Shown in pieces: positions 51,359-61,778 of a DNA stretch of 64,000 nt. Below the pieces are notes generated by a model that made no database searches, was not told the origin of the DNA, and saw only the letters and a list, made by a program, of their open reading frames with translations. Source of the DNA: Streptomyces sp. WP-1. GTDB lineage: Bacteria > Actinomycetota > Actinomycetes > Streptomycetales > Streptomycetaceae. Each line of letters starts with the position of its first letter. Positions within the stretch are counted from its first letter, which is position 1. The stretch covers positions 1,612,001 through 1,676,000 of the forward strand of contig NZ_CP123923.1 in the NCBI RefSeq assembly GCF_030450125.1. Reading direction: 5' to 3'. The translations under genes were made by a program, and so were the position numbers.

Positions 51359-51689
51359 TCACTCCGCCCGGCTCCGCCGAACTCCCGGATGGCGCAGGGC
51401 CGATGCCGCCGATCCCGCCCCGCGCATGCCGTGGGCGCCGGGGCCCGGCGGGACGGCGGCGGAGCAGCAGAAGACGCCGGGCGGGCCGGTGGCGTAGGGG
51501 TCGAGGGCGGGACGGGTGCCGTCGATGCCCGGCAGCCGCCGGCGCAGCCCGTGCCGGGCCCAGGCCGAGGGTCCGGTGGGCGGGTGAGGCGACGGCCAGG
51601 GGGTGGACGGCGGAGCAGTGGCCGTGCAGCAGGCCGGGCGGGATCGCCTCCTCGCCGTGGGTGCCGCCGACGACGAGGGCGGTGCTCAT
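51359..51689 (-). pseudogene. Remnant of a CrtI-like oxidoreductase gene
   Basis: The first frame (ATG at 51689) gives MSTALVVGGTHG and CSAVHPLAVASPAHR, equivalent to the N-terminal [15 protein letters not shown] of the intact gene at 47815. After about 45 codons the homology jumps, in another frame, to the C-terminus: LDPYATGPPGVFCCSAAVPP and GPGAHGMRGAGSAAS, ending at TGA 51361-51359. The middle of roughly 370-400 codons is deleted and the FAD motif is degraded. It is a non-functional relic of a paralogue. Confidence 0.75.
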
Positions 51690-51726
51690 GCGGTGGCACG
51701 GCGTCGGCGTCGGGCGGTCCGGCGGC

Positions 51727-52635
51727 TCAGTCGGTGGCGCGGCGGGTGATCAGGTTCAGCAGGCGCAGCACGGTGGCGTCGGCGGAGGGGCGGCGGACGG
51801 CGACCACGACGGTTTCCAGCAGGGGCGACTCGTCGCGCAGCGGGACGAAGGCGAGGCCCGGGATGGGGAAGTCGCGCAGACGGTCCGGGAGCAGGCCGAC
51901 GCACAGGCCGGAGGCGACGTAGCTGTACAGGCCCGTGAGGTCGTCGGCCTCCGCGCGGGCGCGCGGGATGAACCCGGCCTCGTGGCAGGCGAGTTGGACC
52001 TGCTGGGCGAGGGCGGGCAGCGCGCCGGGGGCGGGCAGCACGAAGTCCTCGTCGCGCAGGTCGGCCAGGTCGATGACGTCGGCGCCGGCCAGCCGGTGGT
52101 CGTGGGGCAGCGCGGCGGCGATCCGCTCCACCGCGAACGCGTCGCTGACGAGTTCGGCGGACAGGTTCGAGGGGTCGCGCAGGAACCCGAGGTCCAGGGC
52201 GCCGGAACGGACCATCTCGGCGATACCGGCGGGCGTGTCCTGGTGCAGATGGACGCGCAGGCCCGGCAGTTCCTCGGCGGCGGCGCGCAGCAGCGCGGGC
52301 AGATAGTGATGGCTCAGGACGGTCACATAGCCGACCCGGACATCGCCCTCCAGACCGCTCGCGACCCGTCGTACCCGCTCGATCACGGCGGACTGGGCGT
52401 CCAGCAGCCGCCGCGCGTCCACGGCGAACACCTCGCCCGCCGGGGTGAGGGAGACCCCGCCGGGCCCCCGCTCGAACAGCCGCACGCCGAGGCCCCGTTC
52501 GAGCCGCTGGATCGACTGGCTCAGGGGCGGCTGGCTCATGTGCAGACGTTCGGCGGCGCGGCCGAAGTGCTCCTCGTCGGCTACCACCAGGAACTGCTCC
52601 AGCAGGCGCTTGGTGAGGTTGATATCTTCGTTCAT
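51727..52635 (-). CDS. LysR-family transcriptional regulator
   Basis: A 302-aa LTTR. The N-terminal winged HTH is LLEQFLVVADEEHFGRAAER, followed by LHMSQPPLSQSIQRLE; residues about 95-295 are the periplasmic-binding-like effector domain (VRVGYVTVLSHHYLPALL, LDLGFLRDPSNL, VASGLCVGLLPDRL). The effector is unknown. It lies directly downstream of lysA on the same strand, not divergent as in E. coli. The ATG at 52635 is the conserved start; a palindrome at 52652-52661 may be an autoregulatory site. Confidence 0.92.
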   Translation of the reverse strand: MNEDINLTKRLLEQFLVVADEEHFGRAAERLHMSQPPLSQSIQRLERGLGVRLFERGPGGVSLTPAGEVFAVDARRLLDAQSAVIERVRRVASGLEGDVRVGYVTVLSHHYLPALLRAAAEELPGLRVHLHQDTPAGIAEMVRSGALDLGFLRDPSNLSAELVSDAFAVERIAAALPHDHRLAGADVIDLADLRDEDFVLPAPGALPALAQQVQLACHEAGFIPRARAEADDLTGLYSYVASGLCVGLLPDRLRDFPIPGLAFVPLRDESPLLETVVVAVRRPSADATVLRLLNLITRRATD

Positions 52636-52651
52636 ATTGGCCACATGAAGA

Positions 52652-52661
52652 CCATATATGG
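52652..52661 (-). promoter_or_regulatory. Palindrome CCATATATGG upstream of lysR
   Basis: A perfect 10-bp AT-centred palindrome, 17 bp before the lysR start, conspicuous in this GC-rich DNA. It could be part of a LysR binding site or contain the -10 region. Confidence 0.4.
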
Positions 52662-52693
52662 CGTGGACATGTGCCGCGCGGCGGGGCACGGTC

Positions 52694-52719
52694 GCCCCGC
52701 CGGAGCGCTCCGGCGGGGC
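52694..52719 (-). terminator. Terminator of lysA
   Basis: A perfect 26-bp palindrome (arms GCCCCGCCGGAGC) starts 9 bp after the lysA stop codon, before lysR. Confidence 0.7.
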
Positions 52720-52728
52720 GGCCGCGGT

Positions 52729-54057
52729 TCACAGGCCCACGTCGCGGCGGCGCAGGTCCTCCAGTGACTCCCGGCGGACCAGCAGCCGGGCCCGGCCGTC
52801 GCGTACGGCGACCACGGGCGGGCGGCCGACCAGGTTGTAGCCGGAGGCCATGGAGAGGTGGTAGGCGCCCGCGACGGGTACGGCGAGGAGGTCGCCGGGG
52901 CGGATGTCGGAGGGCAGTTCGGCGTCGGCGGCGAGCACGTCGCCCGCCTCGCAGTGGCGGCCCACGACGGTCGTGCGGACCGGGTCGGCGGCGCTGTGCC
53001 GGCCGATCAGCCGGGGCGCGTACCGCACGCCGTACAGGGCGGGGCGCGGGTTGTCGCTCATGCCGCCGTCCACGGCCACGAAGACGTGCTCGCCGGTGTG
53101 CTTGACCGACAGCACCCGGTACAGCGCGATCCCGGCGGGGCCCGCGATCGCCCGGCCCGGTTCGATGATCAGGCGGGGCACCGGCAGCCCGGCCGAGGCG
53201 CAGGCGTCGGCGAGTTCGGCGCGCACCTTGCGGGCGAGCGACGTGAGGTCCAGGGCCTCCTCGCCGGGCCGGTAGGCGATGCCGTGGCCGCCGCCGAGGT
53301 CCAGTTCGGGCAGCACCACGCCGTACTGCCCGTACAGCCGGGCCATCAGGCCGACCATCCGGCGCACGGCGGTCAGATACGGCTTGACGGTGGTGATCTG
53401 GGAGCCCAAGTGGCAGTGCAGGCCGGTGAGTTCGAGGTTCGGCTGGTCGAGGATGCGGGTGAGGGCGTGCAGTGCGTAGCCGTCGCGGATGGAGAGGCCG
53501 AACTTCTGGTCCTCGGTGCCGGTACGGATCTTGTCGTGGCCGCCCGCGCTGATGCCGGGGACGACGCGCACCATCACCTTCTGCCGGCCGTCCGGCCCGA
53601 CGGCGGCGGCCAGCCGGGCGATCTCCGAGGGGCTGTCGATGACGACGCGTCCGACGCCCAGGCGCAGCGCGGACTCCAGGTCGCGCGGGGTCTTGGCGTT
53701 GCCGTGCAGCACGATCCGCTCGGGCGGGAAGCCGGTGGTGACGGCGAGTTCGAGTTCCCCTGCGGAGCAGACGTCGAGTCCAAGGCCCTCCTCCTCCATC
53801 CAGCGGGCCATGGCCCGGCACAGGAACGCCTTGGCGGCGTAGAGGACTTCGGTGTCGGGGAAGGCGTCGCGGTAGGTACGGCAGCGGTCGCGCACCTCGG
53901 CCTCGTCCAGGACGTAGACGGGGGTGCCGAAGCGGTCGGCGACCTCGGCGAGCGGTACGCCGCCCACCGCGAGGGCGCCCGCGCGGGGTTCGGTGGTGGA
54001 GGCGGGCCAGACCGACAACGCGCCGGTGGTCGTGGGCAGTTCGTGGACCGTGGTCAT
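52729..54057 (-). CDS. lysA: Diaminopimelate decarboxylase
   Basis: A 442-aa PLP enzyme that decarboxylates meso-diaminopimelate to lysine. The PLP lysine lies in VLYAAKAFLCRAM; the barrel signatures are GLGLDVCSAGEL and LHGNAKTP, then HCHLGSQI, the glycine loop LDLGGGHGI and IIEPGRAIAG. The C-terminal beta domain has VDGGMSDNPRPALYG and the cysteine-containing VVGRHCEAGD. An N-terminal extension of about 35 residues precedes the fold. GAGGAA lies eight bases before the ATG. A second lysA elsewhere in the genome is possible. Confidence 0.94.
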   Translation of the reverse strand: MTTVHELPTTTGALSVWPASTTEPRAGALAVGGVPLAEVADRFGTPVYVLDEAEVRDRCRTYRDAFPDTEVLYAAKAFLCRAMARWMEEEGLGLDVCSAGELELAVTTGFPPERIVLHGNAKTPRDLESALRLGVGRVVIDSPSEIARLAAAVGPDGRQKVMVRVVPGISAGGHDKIRTGTEDQKFGLSIRDGYALHALTRILDQPNLELTGLHCHLGSQITTVKPYLTAVRRMVGLMARLYGQYGVVLPELDLGGGHGIAYRPGEEALDLTSLARKVRAELADACASAGLPVPRLIIEPGRAIAGPAGIALYRVLSVKHTGEHVFVAVDGGMSDNPRPALYGVRYAPRLIGRHSAADPVRTTVVGRHCEAGDVLAADAELPSDIRPGDLLAVPVAGAYHLSMASGYNLVGRPPVVAVRDGRARLLVRRESLEDLRRRDVGL

Positions 54058-54075
54058 CTCGGCGTTCCTCTTTCG

Positions 54076-54120
54076 GGCATTACGTCGTCGGGCGTTACGT
54101 CGTCGGGTGTTCCGTCGTCG
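54076..54120 (-). repeat. Three tandem 15-bp copies upstream of lysA
   Basis: GGCRTTACGTCGTCG occurs at 54076-54090 and 54091-54105, with a variant GGTGTTCCGTCGTCG at 54106-54120. They lie between the SAV_915-like stop and the lysA ribosome site. Confidence 0.75.
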
Positions 54121-54131
54121 GGGGGCCGGGC

Positions 54132-54482
54132 TCAGGCGATCCGGGCGGTCCGCGGTGCGCGGGCGGCGGCCGGTGCGGGCCGTGGCACCGGGGCGGGCGC
54201 GGGGGCGGTGAACTGCGGGTCCACCGTGAGGGCGGTAACGCCGAGCGGTGCGGTCAGGGTGCGCACTTCGGTCCCCGCGAGGCGGATGAAGGCGTGACCG
54301 GAGCCGAGGGTGGCGGTGAGCCGGCGTACGGAGGTGAAGCCGACGGCGGTGCGCTCGCCGAGCGGGGTACGGAAGAGCCGTACCGCGTACCCGGAGGGTC
54401 CCGGCCGGACCGGCACGTACAGGGATCCGGCCGGGGACGGTTCGGGGGGCTCGGGGTCGTCGCCGTAGCGGAGTTCTGTCAT
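54132..54482 (-). CDS. SAV_915-family protein, unknown function
   Basis: A 116-aa protein that resembles Streptomyces SAV_915-type proteins: MTELRYGDDPEPPEPSPAGS, LYVPVRPGPSGYAVRLFRTP, GERTAVGFTSVRRLTATLG and a closing LTVDPQF with a Pro/Ala tail. The pattern is a single small alpha/beta domain reminiscent of SseB-like folds. No catalytic residues are seen. The ATG has GGGAGG six bases upstream. It is divergent from the universal stress protein gene, and the paired boxes at 54598-54647 lie between them. Confidence 0.7.
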   Translation of the reverse strand: MTELRYGDDPEPPEPSPAGSLYVPVRPGPSGYAVRLFRTPLGERTAVGFTSVRRLTATLGSGHAFIRLAGTEVRTLTAPLGVTALTVDPQFTAPAPAPVPRPAPAAARAPRTARIA

Positions 54483-54597
54483 GAGGTGCCTCCCGTGAGG
54501 CAGGGAGCGTGGAGTCTTGGGAGACCCCGGACGCGGGGAGGCGGCCCGGGGTTCGCTGTCGACGGTATGCCCGCGCCACCCGGTTGCCGGACCCTTC

Positions 54598-54647
54598 CTG
54601 ACGTGACGCTGACGGGGATCCGGGCGGCTTTGACGGGTTGCTGACGG
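54598..54647. promoter_or_regulatory. Paired YTGACG-N5-CTKACGG boxes (KdpE-type candidate)
   Basis: CTGACGTGACGCTGACGG (54598-54615) and TTGACGGGTTGCTGACGG (54630-54647) start 32 bp apart. Inside each box the hexamer YTGACG recurs after 11 bp, the direct-repeat geometry of OmpR/PhoB-family operators. They closely match the pair before the kdp operon (61935-61984), with identical spacing. They lie 116-165 bp upstream of the SAV_915-like gene and 167-216 bp upstream of the universal stress gene. Confidence 0.55.
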
Positions 54648-54662
54648 CACCGCGCGGAGGGT

Positions 54663-54715
54663 CCCGGACAGGGCGTCAGCGGAGCGCCAAGAAAGGGCGT
54701 ACGCCCTGTTCCGGG
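54663..54715. other. Long inverted repeat in the SAV_915/USP intergenic region
   Basis: Arms CCCGGACAGGGCGT (54663-54676) and ACGCCCTGTTCCGGG (54701-54715) pair with one bulge around a 24-base loop. It lies 100 bp before the universal stress gene; it could be an attenuator-like hairpin or a cruciform. The rest of the 331-bp gap holds the paired boxes and no gene. Confidence 0.5.
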
Positions 54716-54813
54716 GCCTGGAACGCGGGTGTGATGGAGGGACCCCCGGGAGCCGCCGGCCGGGGTGTGCGTCCTTGTCGTCTCCCGGCGGCCGTCCGCA
54801 GAAGGTGGCAGTG

Positions 54814-55380
54814 ATGTCCGAGTACCAGGAGTCGGCGGCGGCGCGTGTGCTGGTCGGGGTCAGCGGCTCGCCCGGCAGTCTCGCCGCGCTCGGGCGGGCC
54901 GCCGTCGAGGCCCGGCGGCGCGGGGCGCAGCTGTGGACGGTGACGGCCTGGGAGCCGCCCGAGGGAGATCTCGCCGCGCGCCGCTTCCCCGCCGCGGGCG
55001 CGCTGGTCCCGGAGTGGGAACGGCTCGCCCGGGAACGGGTTCTCGACGCGCTGCGCGCGGTGTTCGGCGGCGCGTCGTCGGGGCTGCCCGGCGGGACGCT
55101 CGTCGCGCGGGGCGCCCCCGGGCCCGCGCTGGTGCGGCTCGCCGGGCGCGACACCGACCTCCTGGTGATCGGTACCGGTGGCCGCGGCCGGCTGCGCCGC
55201 GCCCTGTGGCCCTCCGTGAGCCGCTACTGCCTCGCCCACGCCACCTGCCCCGTCCTCGCGATCCCGCCCTCCCCTCTGCACGCCGCGCTGACGAACGCGC
55301 ACCGCCGCAATGCGTTGCGGCTGCGCTTGGACAGTGGTGATGTGGAGCGGGAGTTGGGGGTGGTGCCGCCGGGAGTGTGA
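54814..55380 (+). CDS. Universal stress protein (UspA family)
   Basis: A 188-aa single-domain USP. The N-terminal strand is ARVLVGVSGSPGSLAALGRA. The ATP-loop region reads LLVIGTGGRGRLRRALWPSV, close to G-2x-G-9x-G(S/T) but with Pro in place of the last Gly, so ATP binding may be altered. CLAHATCPVLAIPPSP closes the fold. A C-terminal extension of about 40 residues follows. The start at 54814 (MSEYQES) was chosen for GAAGGTGG upstream. Its control region carries the paired boxes shared with kdp. Confidence 0.88.
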   Translation: MSEYQESAAARVLVGVSGSPGSLAALGRAAVEARRRGAQLWTVTAWEPPEGDLAARRFPAAGALVPEWERLARERVLDALRAVFGGASSGLPGGTLVARGAPGPALVRLAGRDTDLLVIGTGGRGRLRRALWPSVSRYCLAHATCPVLAIPPSPLHAALTNAHRRNALRLRLDSGDVERELGVVPPGV

Positions 55381-56394
55381 GGCGGAGGCGGGAGCTGGGC
55401 GGGCTGGAGGGGGAACCGGTGGCTGGGGGGTGAGCCGCCCTAAGGAGACCGGAGGGGGAACCGGTGGACCGGGGCTGAGCCGCCCTGGAGGGTGAGCCGT
55501 CTGGGGGTTGAGCTGCACAGGGCAGGGGCCGGGGCCGCGCTAGGTCCGATCGCCCTGGGTTCGAGCGTGCGGGGCTTGGGACCGGAGGGGGAACCGACAG
55601 CCATGGGGGTGCGCCGCCCTTGGGGGGTGAGCCGCCTGGGGTTGGGCCGCGCCGTCCAGGGCTTGGGTCCGGGGTACGAGCCGTCCGATGACCTGAGTCG
55701 ACACCCGAAGCTGAATCGTCCGGGCCTTAAGTTCGCTCGTGCCGTCCGGTGATCTGAGCCGTCCGGGGCCTGGACCGACGCCCGAAACCCGAGCCCGCGC
55801 CCCGGCCCGAACCGGCCGAAGGGCGAACCGGCCGTCCTGAAGCTGAGCGGCCCTGGTCCCGGACGGTCCGGCAGCTTGAGTTCGGCCCGTGCTGTCCGGT
55901 GGCCCGAACGGATGCCCCGTACCGGAGTCGTCCGAGGCCCACGCCTCCCAAGACCAGCACCGACTCCCGTAGCCCGATCCAGCGCCCGCGACTCGACCCG
56001 GCCGGAACCTGAGACCCGGGACCGAGCCGTCCGGCAGGCTGCACCAGCGTCCGCGACCCGAGCCCTGCGACGCCTGAACCGACGCCCGGCGCCGGGATCG
56101 CCCGAGGCCCGCGCCGCCCAGGACCGGCACCCCGACTCCCGGAGCCCGCGCCCGCAACCCGAGCCTCCTCCTCCCCCCCCAGCAACCGAACCGGCCAGCC
56201 CCCCAACGCCCCCGACCCGAGCCGTCCGACGGCCCGAATCGACGCCCGGGAACCCACACGGCCGGAACTCGAACCGTCGCCCAGGTCCCCCCTGGCCGCT
56301 CTCGAACCGTCACCCGAGCCCCACTTGGCCGGGGCTCAGCCCGTCGCCCGGCCCCGATCCCGTGCCGCCCCGGCCCCCGGTCTCCGCTCCCCGC
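55381..56394. repeat. One kilobase of decaying GC-rich repeats, no gene
   Basis: From 55406 a unit starting GGAGGGGGAACCG recurs at 55406, 55451 and 55585, each followed by GTGAGCCGCCCT-like text. Further on, GAGCCGTCCG followed by a CGACGCCCG-like segment recurs at 55678, 55756, 56024 and 56219. A block of about 85 bp (55911-55998) returns in degraded form at 56082-56163, 171 bp on. Open frames exist on both strands, but they are Arg/Gly/Pro-rich and lack recognisable folds or ribosome sites, so I call no gene. Confidence 0.65.
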
Positions 56395-57078
56395 TCACGC
56401 CTCGAACCGATACCCCATCCCCGGCTCGGTGATCAGATACCGGGGATGCGCGGGGTCGTTCTCCAGTTTGCGGCGGAGTTGGGCCATGTAGACCCGCAGA
56501 TAGTTGGTCTTGTCGGCCCGTGTGACTCCCCACACCTCGCGCAGCAGATGCCGCTGGGTGATCAGCCGGCCGGGGTTGGTCACCAGGATCTCCAGCAGTT
56601 GCCACTCCGTCGGGGTGAGCCGTACGTCGCTGCCGTCCCGCAGTACCTTCTTGGCGAGCAGGTCGACACTGAAGTGCGCCGTCTCCACCAGGACCGGTTC
56701 CGGCGCGGCCGGGGCGTCCTCGGTGCGGCGGACCGCGGCGCGCAGCCGGGCCAGCAGCTCGTCCATGCTGAACGGCTTGGTGACGTAGTCGTCCGCGCCC
56801 GCGTCGAGCGCCGCGACCTTGTCGCCGGACGCCTGCCGGGCGGAGAGCACGATGACCGGCGCCCGGGTCCAGCCCCGCAGCGCCCTGATGACGTCGACAC
56901 CGTCCATGTCGGGCAGCCCGAGGTCCAGCAGGACCACATCGGGCCTGCGCGCGGCGGCGAGGCGCAGGGCGGTGGCTCCGTCGGGGGCGGCGTCGACGCC
57001 GTAGCGGCGCGCCCGCAGGTTGATGACGAGGGCCCGTACGAGCTGCGGGTCGTCCTCGGCCACGAGCACCCGGGTCAT
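56395..57078 (-). CDS. kdpE: KdpE response regulator (OmpR/PhoB family)
   Basis: A 227-aa response regulator of the Kdp potassium system. The receiver domain is intact: acidic pair in VAEDDPQ, phospho-acceptor Asp52 (LLDLGLPDMDG), Ser79 and Lys101 (DDYVTKPFSM). The C-terminal winged helix has LTPTEWQLLEILVTNPGRLI and the recognition part YLRVYMAQLRRKLENDP. It directly follows kdpC; the kdpD sensor gene that normally lies between is absent. MTRVLVAED (57078) is the likely start, with GGAG upstream, but the frame is open to a GTG at 57264 overlapping kdpC. Confidence 0.94.
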   Translation of the reverse strand: MTRVLVAEDDPQLVRALVINLRARRYGVDAAPDGATALRLAAARRPDVVLLDLGLPDMDGVDVIRALRGWTRAPVIVLSARQASGDKVAALDAGADDYVTKPFSMDELLARLRAAVRRTEDAPAAPEPVLVETAHFSVDLLAKKVLRDGSDVRLTPTEWQLLEILVTNPGRLITQRHLLREVWGVTRADKTNYLRVYMAQLRRKLENDPAHPRYLITEPGMGYRFEA

Positions 57079-57097
57079 GGGAGTCACTCTCCTGTCC

Positions 57098-57189
57098 GTA
57101 GGGCGTAGGGCGTAGGGCGTAGGGCGTGGGGCGTAGGGCGTAGGGCGTAGGGCGTAGGGCGTGGGGCGTAGGGCGTGGGGCGTAAGGGG
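57098..57189 (-). repeat. Heptamer tandem array between kdpC and kdpE
   Basis: Twelve consecutive 7-bp units GTRGGGC (plus-strand reading; nine GTAGGGC, three GTGGGGC) run from 57098 to 57181, followed by a degenerate thirteenth. In the kdpE frame on the minus strand the array encodes a repeating heptapeptide of the type TPYALRP. Confidence 0.9.
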
Positions 57190-57260
57190 AGCCGCGGGAG
57201 CCGGCGCAGCCGGGGTGTCTCCCGGGGCGCCGGCTCCCGTGCGCGGGTGGGTCCGGGCCG

Positions 57261-57893
57261 TCACCGCCCCGCGGCGAGGTCCCGCAGCGCGATGTTGAGT
57301 TCGAGGACGTTGACCTGCGGCTCGCCCACGAAGCCGAGGGCGCGGCCCTGGGTGTGCTCCTTCACCAGCCGCTCGACCCGCGCGACGGACAGGCCGTTGC
57401 GCTCGGCGACCCGGTGCACCTGTAGCTCGGCGTACGCCGGGGAGATGGCCGGGTCGAGGCCGGAGCCGGAGGAGGTGACCGCGTCCGCCGGGACCTGGGC
57501 GGGCCGGACGGTGTAGCCGGGCACGGAGTTGTCCTTGACGACCTTCGCCCGGGCGTCCTCGACGGCCTTGACGAGTTTGGGGTTGTCGGCCGCCAGGTTG
57601 GTCGCCCCGGAAAGGATCAGCTTGTACCGCGTGTTGACGGAGTTGGTGCCGAGGCCGGCGGCGGGCCGGGGCTGGAAGTACTTCAGGCCGTAGCCCTGCT
57701 GGCCGATGAGGGAGGAGCCGACGGCCTTGCCGTGCGAGGTGATCTCGGAGCCGTTCGCCCTGCCGGGGAACAGCGCCTGGGCGACACCGGTGACGGCCAG
57801 CGGGTAGACCACGCCGGTCACCAGGGTCAGCACCAGCAGGGCCCGCAGGCCCGCCCAGAGCAACCGGGCGGTGTTCGTGACGGAGTTGTTCAT
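57261..57893 (-). CDS. kdpC: K+-transporting ATPase subunit KdpC
   Basis: A 210-aa single-span membrane protein of the KdpFABC pump. Transmembrane helix at about residues 13-40 (GLRALLVLTLVTGVVYPLAV), then the extracytoplasmic domain with SSLIGQQGYGLKYFQPRPAA, SSGSGLDPAISPAYAELQVHR and the C-terminal GEPQVNVLELNIALRDL, all typical. It starts 5 bp after kdpB, and its TGA overlaps an in-frame GTG (57264) of the kdpE frame. Confidence 0.95.
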   Translation of the reverse strand: MNNSVTNTARLLWAGLRALLVLTLVTGVVYPLAVTGVAQALFPGRANGSEITSHGKAVGSSLIGQQGYGLKYFQPRPAAGLGTNSVNTRYKLILSGATNLAADNPKLVKAVEDARAKVVKDNSVPGYTVRPAQVPADAVTSSGSGLDPAISPAYAELQVHRVAERNGLSVARVERLVKEHTQGRALGFVGEPQVNVLELNIALRDLAAGR

Positions 57894-57898
57894 GGCGA

Positions 57899-60024
<2,126 letters not shown>

Positions 60025-60025
<1 letters not shown>

Positions 60026-61686
60026 CACGCCAGTCCTTCGGCGAGCGGGCCCAGCGCGAGCGCCGGGAAGTACGTGAGACCGGTGACGATCAGGATCGCG
60101 CCGACCAGCAGGCCGGTGAACAGCGGCTTGTCGGTGCGCAGGGTGCCCGTGGTGACCGGCACCGGGCGCTGCCCGGCGAGGGAGCCGGCGAGCGCGAGCA
60201 CGAACACCATCGGCAGGAAGCGGCCGAACAGCATCGCGAGCCCGGTCATGGTGTTGAACCAGTCGGTGTTGGCGTTCAGACCGGCGAAGGCCGAGCCGTT
60301 GTTGTTCGACGCGGAGGTGAAGGCGTACAGCACCTCGGAGAAGCCGTGCGCGCCCGGGTTGAGCATCGAGTGCGGCGGGGTCGGCAGCGCCATCGAGGCG
60401 GCGGTGAACACCAGCACCAGCGTCGGGGTGACGAGGATGTAGCAGGCGGCGAGCTTCATCTCGCGGCCGCCGATCTTCTTGCCCAGGTACTCGGGGGTGC
60501 GGCCGACCATCAGACCGGCGATGAACACCGCGATCACGGCCATGATCAGCATGCCGTACAGGCCGGAGCCGACACCGCCGGGGGCGATCTCGCCCAGCAT
60601 CATGCCGAGCATGGTGATGCCGCCGCCGAGGCCGGTGAAGGAGGAGTGGAAGGAGTCCACCGCGCCGGTGGAGGTGAGCGTCGTCGCCACCGAGAAGATC
60701 GAGGAACCGGCGACGCCGAAGCGGGTCTCCTTGCCCTCCATCGCGCCGCCCGCCGCCTGGAGCGCCGGGCCGTGATGGGCGAACTCCGCCGCCATCATCA
60801 GCAGGGTGAAGCCCACCCAGATGGTGGCCATCGTGGCGAGGATCGCGTAGCCCTGCTTCACCGAGCCGACCATCACCCCGAAGGTGCGGGTCAGGCAGAA
60901 CGGGACGACCAGGATCAGGAAGATCTCCAGGAGGTTGGTGAGGGCGGTGGGGTTCTCGAAGGGGTGGGCGGAGTTGGCGTTGAAGTAGCCGCCGCCGTTG
61001 GTGCCCAGCTCCTTGATGGCCTCCTGGGAGGCGACCGCGCCGCCGTTCCACTGCTGGGAGCCGCCCATGAACTGGCCGACCTCATGGATGCCGGAGAAGT
61101 TCTGGATCGCGCCCGCGGCCACCAGGAGTACGGCGGCGACGGCGGCGACCGGCAGCAGGATCCGTACGGTGCCGCGCACCAGGTCGGCCCAGAAGTTGCC
61201 GAGTTCACCGGTGCGGGAGCGGGCGAAGCCGCGCACCAGGGCGACCGCCACCGCCATGCCGACCGCGGCGGAGACGAAGTTCTGCACGGCCAGACCGGCG
61301 GTCTGCACCACGTGCCCCATCGTCTGCTCGCCGTAGTACGACTGCCAGTTGGTGTTGGTCACGAACGACACGGCCGTGTTGAACGACTGCGCCGGGCCGA
61401 CCGAGGCGAAGCCCAGCGAGCCGGGCAGCATCCCCTGGAACCGCTGGAGCAGGTAGAGGAACAGGACGCTCACGGCCGAGAAGGCGAGGACCCCGCGCAG
61501 ATAAGCGGGCCAGGTCATCTCGGCGTCCGGGTTCGCCCCGATGCCCCGGTAGATCCACCTCTCCGCCCGCAGGTGCCGGGGGGAGGTGTAGACCCGGGCC
61601 ATGTAGCCGCCGAACGGGAGGTACACGAGTGCCAGCACGCCTATGAGGGCGAGCAGTTGCAGGAAGCCTGCGAGTACGGGGCTCAC
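60025..61686 (-). CDS. kdpA: K+-transporting ATPase channel-like subunit KdpA
   Basis: A 553-aa membrane protein with about ten helices and four selectivity-filter-like loops: [34 protein letters not shown], the [13 protein letters not shown] region and [14 protein letters not shown]. It binds and conducts K+ in the KdpFABC complex. GTG start 2 bp after the kdpF stop. Confidence 0.96.
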
Positions 61687-61688
61687 CG

Positions 61689-61778
61689 TCAGAACCTCTC
61701 CGGGAAGATCAGGGCGAGGACGAGATAGCCCAGCAGGGCGACGGCCACGATCAGGCCGACGATGTTCTCGGCGGTCAC
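61689..61778 (-). CDS. kdpF: KdpF, small stabilising subunit
   Basis: A 29-aa single-helix peptide, [20 protein letters not shown] followed by LALIFPERF, the typical KdpF form. KdpF stabilises the KdpABC complex in the membrane. The GTG start overlaps the TGA of the 27-aa ORF upstream (GTGA), and kdpA begins 2 bp after its stop. Confidence 0.9.
   Translation of the reverse strand: MTAENIVGLIVAVALLGYLVLALIFPERF

Noticed and set aside
54663..54715. DevR/OsdR-type dormancy box for the universal stress gene
   Set aside because: The inverted repeat does not fit a GGGAC-N-GTCCC type core at the right spacing; left as an unexplained inverted repeat.
55540..56313. A 257-aa Gly/Arg-rich protein on the minus strand
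   Set aside because: No ribosome site, no family, biased composition caused by underlying DNA repeats, and overlapping frames on both strands are equally open.
57098..57189. CRISPR-like array
   Set aside because: The 7-bp units are directly contiguous with no spacers and no cas genes are present; it is a simple tandem repeat.
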